Assembly: GCF_049243985.1 (NCBI RefSeq)
Contig: NC_135386.1
Coordinates: forward strand, 18,320,202 to 18,384,201
Direction of reading: 5' to 3'
Length of the DNA stretch: 64,000 bases
Source of the DNA: Paroedura picta
Taxonomy: Eukaryota > Chordata > Lepidosauria > Squamata > Gekkonidae
The position numbers were made by a program, and so were the translations under genes. How positions within the stretch are numbered: position 1 is the stretch's first letter; the number at the start of each line of letters is the position of its first letter. The notes beneath the pieces were generated by a model. That model saw only the letters and a list, made by a program, of their open reading frames with translations. It had not been told where the DNA came from and searched no databases. Below, piece by piece: positions 36,201 to 45,236 of the stretch.

Positions 36201-39200
36201 ATTGACGGGTGAGTAACGCCGGAAGTCGAGGACGAGCCCAGGGGCAGGGAAGTGGGTGCCGTGGTGGAGCTTCTAGTCTTGGGAGCTCTTGTAGGCTGAG
36301 AGGCAATTTGGTGTCGTGGTTAAGAGTGGTGGCTTCTAATGTGGAGAGCTGGGCTCGATTCCCCACTCCTCTGCATGCAGCCAGCTGGGTGACCTTGGGC
36401 TAGTCACAGTCCTGATAGAGCAGTTCTCAGTTCCCACGGAGCTCTCTCTCTCAGACCCAGCTACCTTACTGGGTGTCTGTTGGGGGGAGAGGAAGGGAAG
36501 GCGATTGCAAGCTGCTTTGAGACTCAGACTCTTCTTCTTGCTGTGGTGCTGTTGGCCTCCACTCTCGCTGTGCCTCCCGCGAAGGTGTTTTGGGATATCA
36601 GTCTCTCTCCCTGGGTGGAGCCTTGTCTGACTGCCCTGGTGCAGGCACAAGTAGCAAGCCTTTCAAGGGACTTCCCCAGTGCTGGGGTTTGCTAGAAAAC
36701 AGCACCAAAGGGTCAGGTACGTCTTAGGCATAACTCACAGGTTCCGATCCCAAGGAGAGTCCAAAACCGGAGTGTCTTAAGATCAAGGCTATGGTCAGGT
36801 GTGAGGAAAGCAGTCCGAAATATGGGCAGTAAGGCCAGCGGCTAATGGATGCGTCGCTTCCACGCAGCCCCACTCCCTTGTTGGCTGCTCTTAAGCATCA
36901 CACTCTACACCCGCCCGCCTCCTCAGCCCTGCTCCTGCAAAGACTCCTCTTCGTTATGAATATGGAGCCAGTGCCGTGCTGCCAACCTTTGGCTCTGCGT
37001 CTCTGGCCTCCTACATGGTTGCTGAGGCTGTGGCGACCGGGGAGGCAGCCGGACCAGCAGATGGCTCTCTGTTGCCAGCTCAGGGGTGGGGGGCTGAGGG
37101 GCCGCTGTGCTTGGCTGTGGGTCTGTGCCTGGCCCCTCGGAGGCTGCCTCTTCCTGCAGGGTCTCTGCTCATTCTTTGCAGCATCTAAAGATGGTGATCC
37201 TTACCAGCGTCTTGTTGCCTTTTGACAGGCTGTTCATGGAGATCTTGAAGTATTGCACAGACTGTGACGAGATTCAGTTCAAGGAAGATGGCTCGTGGGC
37301 TCCTATGAGGTCAAAGAAGGAGGCCCAAGAAGTGACCTCCACGTTCAACGGAGTCGAAGGTGCGCGCCAAGTCATGTGCACAACGCCAGCCTCCGCCTTC
37401 TGATCGTTCCCTCTCCCGCTTTTGCCCCCCCTGGTGCTTTGCCTCCTGGGTAGTTGCCCTCCCTCTCAGGTTGGCTTTCTTAACGCGGGCGGCGCTCCAG
37501 GTTAGGGACGTCACCGCTTGCCTCCTCCCCTTCTAGGGTGCTTGGGCTCCTCCGTGGACCACCAGGTGTCTTCGCATCAGCCGTCCGGCAAGAACAAGGA
37601 GGTCGAGGTGATCGACTTGACCGTTGACAGCTCCTCGGACGAGGAGGAGGAGCCGTCCGTCAAGAGGAGCTGCCCTTCCCTGTCCCCCGCGTCTCCCGTG
37701 AACAATAAGAGGTGAGGAAGCTGCAGACGGGTTGGGTCCCGTGCGGGACGTGTTTCCCCAAAGTTGGCTGCTGTGTCAGGGAGTTCCAACTCTGCAGGTG
37801 AAAATTGCTTACAGGTGAAATTCACCCCATTCCAGGTGTGGAGTTGGAAACATGCTAGGTGTAGTTGAAGAATGTTGGTGTTTAGTGTTTGTGTGTGTGT
37901 TTGGGGGTGGGGGGTGCAGGGGTGGCCTTTCAGGATCTGCTCTGATGCTGGCAGAGAAAAGTGTTTGTAGCTTTTAACCCCCCAGCTGTGTGGCAAAGAG
38001 GGGAATGGATCCCTCCTGAGGTTTTGTGCACAGCGGGAATGGGGGGAGTTGAATGGGGGCAGCAGGAAGGAGGCAAGGCTCACCAGCTGTGGTGGGAGAA
38101 GACAAAAGGAGCCGAGGAAACGCTTGTGACGCTTGGGTCAGAATCGAAGCAGCCTGTCAACGCTTGCTGCTGAGCTTGATGCGGAAGAAGCGTCGTTTCG
38201 GGAAAACAGGCCTGTTGCTCTGAACATCCATGAGATTAATTTCTTAAAACACTTCCAGCCCCCCCCCCTCCTCTCGGTTCAAGACGGCTTTCAACAAGGG
38301 CTCCAAACATCCCCGTCAAAAGCCAGAGATGAAAGAGCAAGGCCCTCCCCACTCCCCCTCCTGCAGCACCCCTGGGAGATCTCCAAGGAGGGGAGCCCCT
38401 GCCACGGAGTCATGGTGGAAAAGGTCCAAGCTCTGGCTGATGCCAGGCAGGCCACGCTAAGTGACGGGGCATGCAGAAGGCAGTGGTCCTTCAGGGGAAA
38501 ATACAGCCTGCCCCTCCCAGGCACTTTGGGGCTTCAGAACTCAGACTTTTAAGATGCTTTCTTCTTCTTCTTCTTCTTCTTAGCATTCTGAGCCTCCCGC
38601 CCCAAGCGTCTCCCGTTTCAAGGACTCCGAGCCTCCCAGCGGTTGACACCAGCTACATCAACACCTCGCTGCTCCAAGAGTACAGGCACCCGTTCCACAT
38701 GACGCCCATGCCTTACGACCTCCAAGGTGGGCGCCTGGCTCGCGTCCCTCGAGCACAACGCAAGAGACGGAGCTGCTCGGCCCCACGGCCAACTGGGCCT
38801 CGCTCCGGCCTCACTCCTTCAGCACTAGAGCTGTCGGCAAGGGCAAGCCCGGCATCTTCTGGGCCTGAAGGGTGCGCGCCACAGAAGGCGCCCCTTGCGG
38901 TGGAAATCCCGGCAGGTGGCTGCAGGAATCTTCCTCCAGGCAGCTAGTTGTGCGTTTGTGGGTCTGTTTCAGAGGGTGGCCGTTTTGGTCTGTGGTAGAG
39001 CCACGACAATTGGCTCCAGTAGGGCTTTGGGGACCAGCCAGGTTTCCGGGGTAGGGGCTTTCACGAGGCAGACTTCCCTTCATCGGATACTTCATCAGTC
39101 AGTCAGTAAACCTTTATTGGCATAGAGAACAAGCAGTTATGGGGGAATTGTCAGAGGTTTTCACAGCCGGACTCAGCTGGCTGTTGTGGGTCTTCGGGCT

Positions 39201-41138
39201 GTGTGGCCAGTGTGGGCTGGGCGTTTTAGTCCCTGACGTTTCACCAGTAGCTGTGGCCAGCATTTTTAGAGGTCGGACACAACAGGGTGGGAATTTCTCT
39301 GCCAAATTTCTCTGCGGAGTGGATGAACAGTTGCTGGATGTTTTATTTGCTGCTTAAGTGTGTGTGTAATATATCACATTCCTGTCTTATCTGGGAGTCT
39401 CCCAGGGCATGGAGTTGGAACTAAGCAGCGCTTTCTGTTTGTCTGGGTGGAGTTCATTACCAAGTCCATTAAGAAGTGGGTTTTCCTCCCTGAATCTAGG
39501 TGTTCATTAGAAAGTCCATTAGTGAAGGCCTTGCCTGTCTTACCTTATGAACCATTACAAGGTGTTCTTAGAGTCCCGTGGTTTTTTATTCTGGTGTCTT
39601 TTAGGGCTGGTAGTCAGGTTTTGTTTATTTTCATACCCTCTTTGTTGTTGAAATTCACAAACCTTGATCCAGTTTCAACAAAAAAGAAGAGTCTGAAAAT
39701 CAATAAAACATTGTGTGTGTGTGTGTGTGTGGGGGGGTGCTGCTTAACTCTTTGTTTGCCAGCCATTTCTTGCTCAGAATTGCAGACTTGGAGCAAAAGG
39801 TTTGTCCCCAGGATAGAAATAGTCCCTGGCATGTTGTGATTGTGGTTGTCATTTGTCTCTCTGGGCTTCTGCTTTGGTGCTAATTCCCCCCTCTGAGTCC
39901 AAGCAAGAAGTCTGAGGATTCCAGATTTGCTGGGGGTGGGTTACAGCTTGTAGTTACTGTGTGGTTCTGGTTTATTTGGTCCAATGGCCCCCCCCACATC
40001 ACTGATCTATTCCCCAAAATATATTTATATCATGTTTATATCAAAGGCTCCCTTGGACGGACAGCTGCCCCCCCTCCCCCCCAAGTTAGGCTCAGAAATG
40101 CCTTCTGTTCCAGTTAAGACTTTGCCTGCTGGGGGAGGTTTGAGACATATTACGACTGAGACAATAAAATTTATTTTCTAAAATGTTGCTTTCCACAGGA
40201 CTGGACTTCTTTCCTTTCTTGTCCGGAGACAATCAGGTAAGGGGCAAATAATTAAAAGCGAACCAATTATATTATTAGAATAATGGATTGTGGAAGAGAT
40301 ATTCAGAGCCACAGGCATGAAGCAATTGCAGACCGTTCGCCTTACGTGACAAAGATCATGTCAAAAGATTGATTCGGGTTCCCAGTTGAAGCGTAAAAGC
40401 GTCTCTCTTGGCCAGAGGCGCCTCTGATGCGGATCTCGGCGTCCAGCCTGGGCTCCCCTTCCTCTCCCTTTCAATCTTCTGAAACGAATTCTCTCGCTCC
40501 TCCATGGCTCCCTTTCCCAGCCTGTGACCATGCAAAGCTGCCGATCCCATTGCCCTAAGCACAGGCCACTGGCGGTCCGGACTCTTATTTATTTTATTTT
40601 ATTTTATTTTATATACTCCTTGCGGAGTGCCCCCCAGGTTATCAGAATGGGCTGCTGTCCCTCGGGTGCCTCTCTCTGGGCAGTAGGAGTCCTTGAAAAC
40701 CAGTGGGGAGGGAACGAGATGACCCTTCAGGCCCCTGAGCCCCCTCTGGATTGAGCTCCTCATGAAGTCGTGGGAGGGGGCGGCGTGTGTGATCACCGGC
40801 CACGTGTTCACAGGCCACCCGTTCTTCTCCCATGCCAGCATTACAGCACTTCGCTCCTGGCTGCTGCGGCAGCCGCCGTGTCTGCCACGGATGATCAGGA
40901 ACTCTTGCACTCGCGCTTCTTCCCCTACGCGTCATCCCAGATGTTTCTGGATCAGCTCAATGCCGGCGGGAGCGGCCCCCTCCCCGCCACGAACGGCGGC
41001 AGCAGCAGCAGCAGCAACAGCAGCCTCGTGTCCTCCAGCGGCCTCCGAGAGAGCCACGGCCCCCCAGTGGCCAGCCGAAGTAGCGCGGATCCAGCGTCCC
41101 TCTTTGGCGTCATCCCGGACATTATTTCTTTGGACTGA
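8764..41138 (+). CDS. PIAS1: PIAS1, SUMO E3 ligase (14 coding exons, 651 aa)
   Basis: PIAS1 is a nuclear SUMO E3 ligase that helps UBC9 modify STAT1, p53, PML and other factors. Joined exons: 8764-8787, 25964-26408, 32084-32168, 33080-33127, 33777-33867, 34240-34374, 34654-34759, 35456-35529, 36048-36208, 37229-37359, 37537-37711, 38584-38726, 40199-40236, 40839-41138. They give 1956 nt, 651 aa, the human length as I recall it. All junctions are GT-AG and keep frame. Domains: N-terminal SAP (about residues 11-45) with an LQVLL motif at 19-23; PINIT in the middle; SP-RING with TCSH and CPVC zinc ligands; a SUMO-interacting motif [15 protein letters not shown]; a Ser-rich tail. Residues such as [13 protein letters not shown] and the start MADSAELK identify PIAS1 rather than PIAS2, 3 or 4. 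Intron 1 is 17 kb. An in-frame ATG at 8659 could add 35 residues. Confidence 0.97.
12460..12965 (-). mobile_element. Tandem L2-type tails interrupted by a MITE
   Basis: Three reverse-oriented units repeat the phrase 'ctaaggacatcaggagagcc' or its variants and 'ccagctcccctggagg'. Units 2 and 3 (near 12701 and 12828) are about 127 bp apart. Unit 1 is split by MITE copy B at 12571-12687. Confidence 0.6.
12571..12687. mobile_element. Palindromic hAT-type MITE, copy B
   Basis: It has CAGGGGTAGCCAAACTG ends and a perfect 8-bp target duplication GTCTAAGG (12563-12570 and 12688-12695). It is 117 bp long because part of the left inner arm is lost. It sits inside an L2-type tail and is therefore younger than that tail. 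Confidence 0.88.
14465..14600. mobile_element. Palindromic hAT-type MITE, copy C (diverged)
   Basis: The arms contain 'ggctctccagatgttcatgg' and its inverted partner ending at 14600. The flanking target duplication is no longer convincing and the right end has a C-run, so this copy looks older. Confidence 0.75.
15331..15545 (+). repeat. GTAGCCGTGT-family repeat, two partial copies
   Basis: 'gagtagccgcgtgagtctg' is followed by 'ccagagtccaggaacgcctt', 'gagactaacaacatttg' and 'gagctttcgggagtc'. The last three phrases recur at 15500-15545. The class is not assigned. Confidence 0.5.
15934..16201 (+). repeat. Four 67-bp tandem copies of a CR1 3' tail
   Basis: Units start at 15934, 16001, 16068 and 16135, exactly 67 bp apart, and are nearly identical; only the first has 'cgcagagcag' instead of 'cgttgagcag'. 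Each reads 'ggttggactagatggcctg' then 'ccttccaactctatgattct', the well-known CR1 3' end including its ATTCTATG tail. The array is direct, with no spacers and no LINE body upstream. Confidence 0.9.
16350..16485. mobile_element. Palindromic hAT-type MITE, copy D
   Basis: This full-length 136-bp palindrome starts CAGGGGTAGTCAAACTG. It is flanked by a perfect 8-bp target duplication GGTTATGT (16342-16349 and 16486-16493). It is one of the best preserved copies. Confidence 0.9.
16631..16745 (+). mobile_element. tRNA-derived CORE/MIR-like SINE, 5' part
   Basis: It has a tRNA-like head with a B-box-like 'gggttcaattc' and then 'agctgggtgaccttgggct', the core phrase shared with MIR-type SINEs. The 3' half is absent. 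Confidence 0.7.
17385..17510. repeat. Dispersed AT-leading repeat, family unassigned
   Basis: 'tttatttaaaccgctttta' followed by 'ggatcccaaggcagtggac' resembles segments at 5505-5560, 26565-26680, 46733-46800 and 55855-55950. Confidence 0.45.
18856..19075 (-). mobile_element. CR1 LINE 3' end
   Basis: On the plus strand it reads 'cctagagttggaagggacc' and 'ccagggtcatctagttcaac', the reverse complement of the conserved CR1 3' UTR, then 'gcaggaaattcacaactgcc'. It is 5'-truncated with no coding part. Confidence 0.75.
21462..21548. repeat. GTAGCCGTGT-family fragment
   Basis: 'ggagccttgtggcacctta' followed by 'gagacccaacaagtttct' is the central part of the family. It is truncated on both sides. Confidence 0.45.
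24309..24368. mobile_element. Half copy of the palindromic MITE
   Basis: Only one arm is present: 'tgctggcaggggctcatgg', then 'gtagtccacgg' and 'cagagccccagttcggcc'. Confidence 0.6.
25441..25533 (+). mobile_element. 5S rRNA-derived SINE head
   Basis: 'ggtctcggaagctaagcagg' and 'gttagtatgtgg' reproduce the internal promoter region of 5S rRNA (A box and C box). The flanks do not form a 5S gene. This is the head of a SINE3-type element, not a rRNA gene. Confidence 0.7.
25643..25858 (+). mobile_element. CORE/MIR-like SINE abutting PIAS1 exon 2
   Basis: It has 'gatttgattccccactct', 'gcaggaccttgggcta', 'gtggggagaggaaggga' and the tail 'cttcgggtggtgaaaagc', then a (CTT)n end. It finishes about 100 bp before the acceptor of PIAS1 exon 2. 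Confidence 0.75.
25964..26408 (+). CDS. PIAS1: PIAS1 coding exon 2 (SAP domain)
   Basis: The acceptor is 'gtcctccag' and the donor GTAAAG. It encodes from QMVMSLRV to LIKPTSL plus the first base of the next Ala codon: the whole SAP DNA-binding fold and the linker to PINIT. Confidence 0.96.
26565..26990. repeat. Dispersed repeat related to 1560-1790
   Basis: An AT-rich leader 'tttattttttacatttct' is followed by 'ggaagagctccgttttacag' and 'tcagctcttctgggagctca'. The family is not assigned. Confidence 0.5.
28841..28907. mobile_element. Half copy of the palindromic MITE
   Basis: One arm from 'tgctggcaggggcttatgg' to the terminal 'cagtttggccacccctg' is present. The left arm is absent. Confidence 0.65.
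29114..29179. repeat. 33-bp tandem duplication
   Basis: The unit beginning 'tggtagctctttgtggctac' occurs at 29114 and 29147. Each unit also carries a small inverted repeat, TGGTAGC against GCTACCA. Confidence 0.8.
30205..30452 (+). mobile_element. L2-type LINE 3' end fragment
   Basis: 'aatggccctccagcggcacc' and 'gccgggctcttctgatgttc' match the other L2-type tails. It is diverged. Confidence 0.5.
32084..32168 (+). CDS. PIAS1: PIAS1 coding exon 3
   Basis: It encodes (A)[16 protein letters not shown] to SSM, splitting the final Met codon AT|G. Start of the PINIT region. The donor is GTAAGT. Confidence 0.95.
33080..33127 (+). CDS. PIAS1: PIAS1 coding exon 4
   Basis: It encodes [16 protein letters not shown] (both end codons shared), part of the PINIT domain. 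The donor is GTATGG. Confidence 0.95.
33495..33625 (+). mobile_element. tRNA-derived SINE, second family
   Basis: 'gagtgtcagactaggctctg' and 'gctctctgggtgaccctgg' mark a SINE with a different head from the CORE/MIR-like one. A relative is at 56097-56225. Confidence 0.5.
33777..33867 (+). CDS. PIAS1: PIAS1 coding exon 5
   Basis: It encodes [17 protein letters not shown] through KPCSLP, within PINIT. The acceptor is 'ctgcag' and the donor GTGAGT. Confidence 0.95.
34240..34374 (+). CDS. PIAS1: PIAS1 coding exon 6
   Basis: These 45 codons run from [18 protein letters not shown] to WTAEIGR, within PINIT. The donor is GTGAGT. Confidence 0.96.
34654..34759 (+). CDS. PIAS1: PIAS1 coding exon 7
   Basis: It encodes [19 protein letters not shown] to NPDHSRAL plus one base. 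The donor is GTATGT. Confidence 0.96.
35456..35529 (+). CDS. PIAS1: PIAS1 coding exon 8
   Basis: It encodes [18 protein letters not shown] to LLCP, the link between PINIT and SP-RING. The donor is GTAAGT. Confidence 0.96.
36048..36208 (+). CDS. PIAS1: PIAS1 coding exon 9 (SP-RING)
   Basis: It encodes [20 protein letters not shown] to EHLIIDG. The catalytic SP-RING shows TCSH and CPVC. The residue after PCR is Cys where the human protein, as I recall it, has Ala. Confidence 0.96.
36296..36541 (+). mobile_element. CORE/MIR-like SINE in PIAS1 intron 9
   Basis: A near-complete copy: head 'tggtgtcgtggttaagagtg', core 'agctgggtgaccttgggcta', 'gggtgtctgttg', 'ggagaggaagggaaggcg' and a (TTC)n tail. 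Confidence 0.8.
37229..37359 (+). CDS. PIAS1: PIAS1 coding exon 10
   Basis: It encodes [20 protein letters not shown] to FNGVEG, the C-terminal part of the SP-RING fold. The donor is GTGCGC. Confidence 0.95.
37537..37711 (+). CDS. PIAS1: PIAS1 coding exon 11 (SUMO-interacting motif)
   Basis: It encodes the [17 protein letters not shown] motif, a hydrophobic SUMO-interacting core followed by serines and acidic residues. The exon starts by completing a Gly codon and ends with AG of a Ser codon. Confidence 0.95.
38584..38726 (+). CDS. PIAS1: PIAS1 coding exon 12
   Basis: It encodes [20 protein letters not shown] to MPYDLQ. The acceptor's polypyrimidine tract is a (TTC)n microsatellite at about 38558-38581. 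Confidence 0.95.
39168..39300 (-). repeat. Dispersed repeat, partner of 5340-5455
   Basis: The reverse complement gives 'acagctactggtgaaacgtc', matching the 5.3-kb copy. The class is not assigned. Confidence 0.5.
40199..40236 (+). CDS. PIAS1: PIAS1 coding exon 13
   Basis: This 38-nt micro-exon encodes (G)[12 protein letters not shown]. The acceptor is 'ttccacag' and the donor GTAAGG. Confidence 0.93.
40587..40611. repeat. (TTTTA)n microsatellite
   Basis: A simple pentanucleotide repeat in PIAS1 intron 13. Confidence 0.85.
40839..41138 (+). CDS. PIAS1: PIAS1 coding exon 14 (C-terminal tail)
   Basis: It encodes [15 protein letters not shown], a Ser/Asn-rich stretch built on an AGC repeat at about 41000-41024, and the conserved end IIPDIISLD, then TGA. 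It has an extra Ala-Thr before DDQ compared with the human sequence as I recall it. Confidence 0.96.
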   Translation, partial: HYSTSLLAAAAAAVSATDDQELLHSRFFPYASSQMFLDQLNAGGSGPLPATNGGSSSSSNSSLVSSSGLRESHGPPVASRSSADPASLFGVIPDIISLD

Positions 41139-43146
41139 ATTCTGCGGAGAAGGCTCCGGACTTGACGCAGGAGGGATTGTGGGCTTGTTTTCTCCTTATT
41201 TTTGTTTAGAAATGCAGATGAGCTTTTTTCCTTTTTTGTAGGGAAAAAAAATACTAAGACATGTACAGAGAACAAAACTATATTTTCAGTTGTACTTTTG
41301 TATATAAACAGAAGAAGATGGTTTGACTAGTAAAGCAAACGAGAGACTCCCCCCCCCTCCCCGCCCCCGCCAAACCTCCCAAGTGAGATTTTGGGATACC
41401 GAAGATTTTACACCCCCCCCCCCCCCCCGTTTGTCTGGAGTGCTAATTTCCTTTCGAAAGCTTTGACCTAACTGCATAACCCCGTTATTTCTTCACAGTG
41501 TTGCGAACGGAAAAGTAGGTTTGGCTGTTGAAGTTCTGAAGCTACAGGGGAACTTCTTAGTTCTGAAGCAAGCAGATGGCCCCCCTGCAATAGGGGAAGG
41601 AACCGCTCCCCCCCTCTCCCCGGGCACAATCTGTCGGAAATGTTTTTCCCGTAGGAAAGAATGAGCCTTGTGCCTGTTGATTGACTCTGCCCTAGTCTCT
41701 GCTGTAATTTAAGCGCAAATTGAATTCTCCCATTTATATAAATTGCCCCCCTCCCCCTCCCAGCTCTCTGCTGGACGTCGCTTGTTTTCGTAGTCCTGAA
41801 AGTGAGTTCAGAACCTTCCGGGTTGTTTTGTTCCTTGGACTCCCCCCTTTTAGTTTTATATATCTGGTTCTTTTCACAGGTGAGCTCCCTCCAAGAGACA
41901 CCCCTCCCCTCTGGGTTTTAGCCTTTTTTTATATTGGAGATTCACTTCCAAAGGTAGTTCAACACTGGCTGAATCGTTGAACTTGGTGGCTTCCTTCCCT
42001 GGGATTCTTAAGAAATTATTTTGTTAAATATTGATTCTTCTGAAAAATTGTAATGGGTCAGAATAAGCCAAGAACCAAAATCCAAAGGAAATGACGTGAC
42101 TTTAAATTATATTTTGCTTTGATAATTCCCATCAGCAGCACGTTAGGTTTTTATCTGAAGCGTCCTGGAGCCTCAGGGTTGGATCCTGTGCACATTTGTT
42201 TGAGTGACAGTTCCTTTAACATAAGTGGGGCTTACTCTTGAGTCGGCATGCATAGAACTGGGCCGCACAAGTTGCCACTTGCATTTCTTAAAATTATGGT
42301 TTAAAAGTCCAGCTGCCTGTTCCAGCTTTGATTCTTGTGGGATATGCAGCTATTCTGTTGAGTGCTGGTTCTTCCCACTGTGCCTGGCTTTGACACTGCT
42401 CAACACATCTGCCGTTTTCTTCCTTTGTTTTACCGGCGAGCTGCGACACTGTTCTTGGCTGACCCTTAAAGTTTGCGGGGGGCTTTCCGACTTCAAAATA
42501 TGCATGATTTAGAAAAGCGTCTCGTTAAAGCGGCTGATCATTTAAACTGTCCCCTTTCCTGCTAAATAATGAATCCTGCAAATGGAGAGGGAAAAAATTA
42601 TATTTTTTAAAGGGAAGGGATCCCTTTAAGATCCCTTTTAGAAGAGCAATTTTGTTGTATCTGAAAGCTCCCACGGCAGTACACGCTTGCTCTCCAATGT
42701 GATTTTTTATTTAATAGCTGGGTTTTAAAATCTGGGTTTACAAACAGAACAGAGATGGATTCGGGGGGTGGGGAGAAGCCAGGCTGTTGATTTGGATCCA
42801 AACCGGGCTGGAGAGTTCTTTGAAAGGTGATATGTCTTCTTTTTGTTTTTTTTAAGCTGTCTTGCATCAGGTAACATACTTCTATTTCCAACACGCTGTG
42901 TTTTGACAAATTGAGAGATTGCACACCTGTTTGTTGGGGTTTTTTTTTTTGTAAATGTATCCCTTTTGCCACTTAAAAGCTGAGTTGCATTTTGAAGATG
43001 TTTGTTCATATGTACATGTGTGTGTATATATGTATTTATAGATTGGTGTGAGCGTGTGTGTCTGTGATGCATGTGTATTCCATGCTGGTCTGGTGGGGAC
43101 TTTACTGCCGGCCAGTTTATAATTTATTAAATGTCAGTGAAATCTG

Positions 43147-43152
43147 AATAAA
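43147..43152 (+). terminator. Proximal poly(A) signal, PIAS1
   Basis: An AATAAA hexamer about 2.0 kb after the stop codon. Confidence 0.5.
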
Positions 43153-43471
43153 AGGGTAGAGAACAGGAGAGCCTTTCTGAGTTCAATTTAGCTGGTGTGG
43201 TGCCCAAACGGATGGGTTTTTTTTTAAAGCAAACGCAACAGGCACATAATAATACAGAACTTCATTGGATGCGCAGCCCGCTCATGGGTCAGTTTCAGGG
43301 GCCCGTGAAAACTCCGAAAAGCAGCAGTGTCCCTGTGTCAGCAATGTCGTTCCTGAATGAGAACAGAATCAGGCTCCTCATATGCGAGGCTGGATTCCTA
43401 CCCGCGCCATTTCTGCCAGCTCAAGGTGGATGTGAGGCTCCGTTCGGAGGCTCCTGCTGGAAGCTCTACAG

Positions 43472-43583
43472 CAGGGGTGGCCAAACTGTGGCTCTCCAGA
43501 TGCCCATGGACTACAATTCCCATGTGGCCCTGCCAGGAGCAGGGGCTCATGGGAATTGGACGGCTACCGTTCGGCCACCCCTG
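43472..43583. mobile_element. Palindromic hAT-type MITE, copy E
   Basis: It has CAGGGGTGGCCAAACTG and CCACCCCTG ends. The flanks CTCTACAG and CTATATAG match at 6 of 8 positions, a decayed target duplication. Confidence 0.8.
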
Positions 43584-44524
43584 CTATATAGTTTCTTGCC
43601 ATGCTCAATCTGCAGACTAGCCCGATAGTTCTGCGAGAGGCGTGCCAGGGAGCTGCTCCTCCCACTACCAGAGCGGGGGTGTGCCAGCCGTAGCCACCCT
43701 CTGCAAGTGAAGAAATCAGGTCAGTTCATCAACTCATCGGTGGTGGCCGGTCCGGAGACCTCTCCCCCCACCCCCAAGGGCCCTTAAAGCTAAGGGACGA
43801 CCCAGTTAGCGTTCCTGTGTCTCCTCCTAGGTCGGCGTTAGGAACCTTTTAGATTCCATGTCTCAGGCTCCTTGGAGGCCGATCTATTTGCCATCTCTGC
43901 TGCCCATTCTGGTTTCACCCCCAAATCCCTCCTCCCGGCACCTCTCAGTTGCTCCTTTTTTCTTAAGTGTGTACATTTGACACAAAACTGCCAGGTTTTT
44001 TTCTGTGTGGACTTGTTTTGGAGCTTCCTCATTTAGCCACTTTTTTTTTGGGGGGGGGGTCCTTCGTTACAGGGGTGTGTGTGTGTTGCTTGTATGTGAG
44101 TCTGTTTTGTACAATTGTTTGCATAGGTGTGGTACTCCTGCCCACAGATGTACGATATTTGTATGGCAGGGGTAGAATGATTCCCCTCCCCCAATGACCT
44201 CCTGGGCATTACTTGGATACCTAGTTTTCAAAATAGCTAAAAGCAAAACCAAAATGAATACCTTGCTACAAGTCAAACCAGCCGGTTGCACAGTCTAGCA
44301 GTATTTTCGAAATGGCATTCCTGCATCCCCAATCCCAAACGGTCGGTCCCATGGCCCTCCGAAGAATGTTGGGCAGAGAGGCCTGGCTGCCGCTGGGGGA
44401 CTTTGCCTCCTTCGCCTCGCAGGGCGGATTCCTTTTTCACTCCCTTGAACATTTCAGTGTTTTTCATAGTGCTTTTTGGAAGGGATTGTTATCTCCTTGT
44501 TATTTTTCCTTCCGACGAGAGCCG

Positions 44525-44529
<5 letters not shown>

Positions 44530-44572
<43 letters not shown>
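44530..44572. repeat. (CT)n microsatellite
   Basis: About 21 uninterrupted CT units, inside the distal PIAS1 3' UTR if the second poly(A) signal is used. Confidence 0.95.
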
Positions 44573-44573
<1 letters not shown>

Positions 44574-44886
44574 AGGCCCCGCCGTGTGCGGCCGTTAATC
44601 GGCCCAATTAACAAAAGGGAAAACCAATGTGTACATAAGCCGAAAACTAAAAAAAAGTTATTCCATAAACATAAATCTGTGATTCATTGCCTTAAAACTT
44701 TTCTCTTAGTTTTCCATGCAGCATGCCAAACAAGTTTTAAAAAGTGGCTTTTAAAAGAAATGTATAGTAGATCAATGTCAGTTTGTATAAAAGTACGAAG
44801 TGAAAATATTTATTACATGCATTGGAGAAAAAAAAATGGTTTACCCTATTGAATGTTACCTGTTTATGTAAAACATCTTTAGATGT

Positions 44887-44892
44887 AATAAA
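44887..44892 (+). terminator. Distal poly(A) signal, PIAS1
   Basis: An AATAAA hexamer followed by a GT/CT-containing stretch. It lies about 3.75 kb after the stop and 270 bp from the opposing CALML4 signal. Confidence 0.5.
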
Positions 44893-45051
44893 AAGCATTA
44901 CATTGGCTCTTCTGAAGTCAGTATTGCTGAAATGCACCTTGACACCTAGGGGGGGGGGGACCTGGGCTTGCAGAGGGGTCCCTTTTTAGTTGGAGAGTCC
45001 TGGTGGTGTTCAAAATTCTGTCACAGCTGACTTTATGAGGATGTTTTAGGG

Positions 45052-45116
45052 CAGGGGTGGCCAAACTGGTTCTCCAGATGTCCATGGACTACAATTCCCA
45101 TGAGCCCCTGCCAGCT
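45052..45116. mobile_element. Half copy of the palindromic MITE between gene ends
   Basis: The left arm, 'caggggtggccaaactgg' to 'gagcccctgccagct', is present without the right arm. It lies between the PIAS1 and CALML4 poly(A) signals. Confidence 0.7.
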
Positions 45117-45159
45117 AGCCGTGAAGAATAGCCCCATTTGTAAGCAAGCAGGTTTGGGA

Positions 45160-45165
45160 TTTATT
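45160..45165 (-). terminator. Poly(A) signal, CALML4
   Basis: AATAAA on the minus strand, about 72 nt beyond the CALML4 stop codon. Confidence 0.55.
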
Positions 45166-45236
45166 ATTTAGGGGAAGCAAACAGCAAAGATTCCAGGGGT
45201 GGCCAAAGGGTGACTCTGCAGACTCCGGTCTGGCCC

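Larger units (their letters stand above)
41139..44910 (+). other. PIAS1: PIAS1 3' UTR with two candidate ends
   Basis: The stretch is AT-rich with no other gene. AATAAA signals lie at 43147-43152 and 44887-44892. The region before the second signal (44600-44930) is AT-rich in the way of a distal UTR. It contains MITE copy E (43472-43583) and a long (CT)n tract at 44530-44572, both beyond the first signal. Confidence 0.6.
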
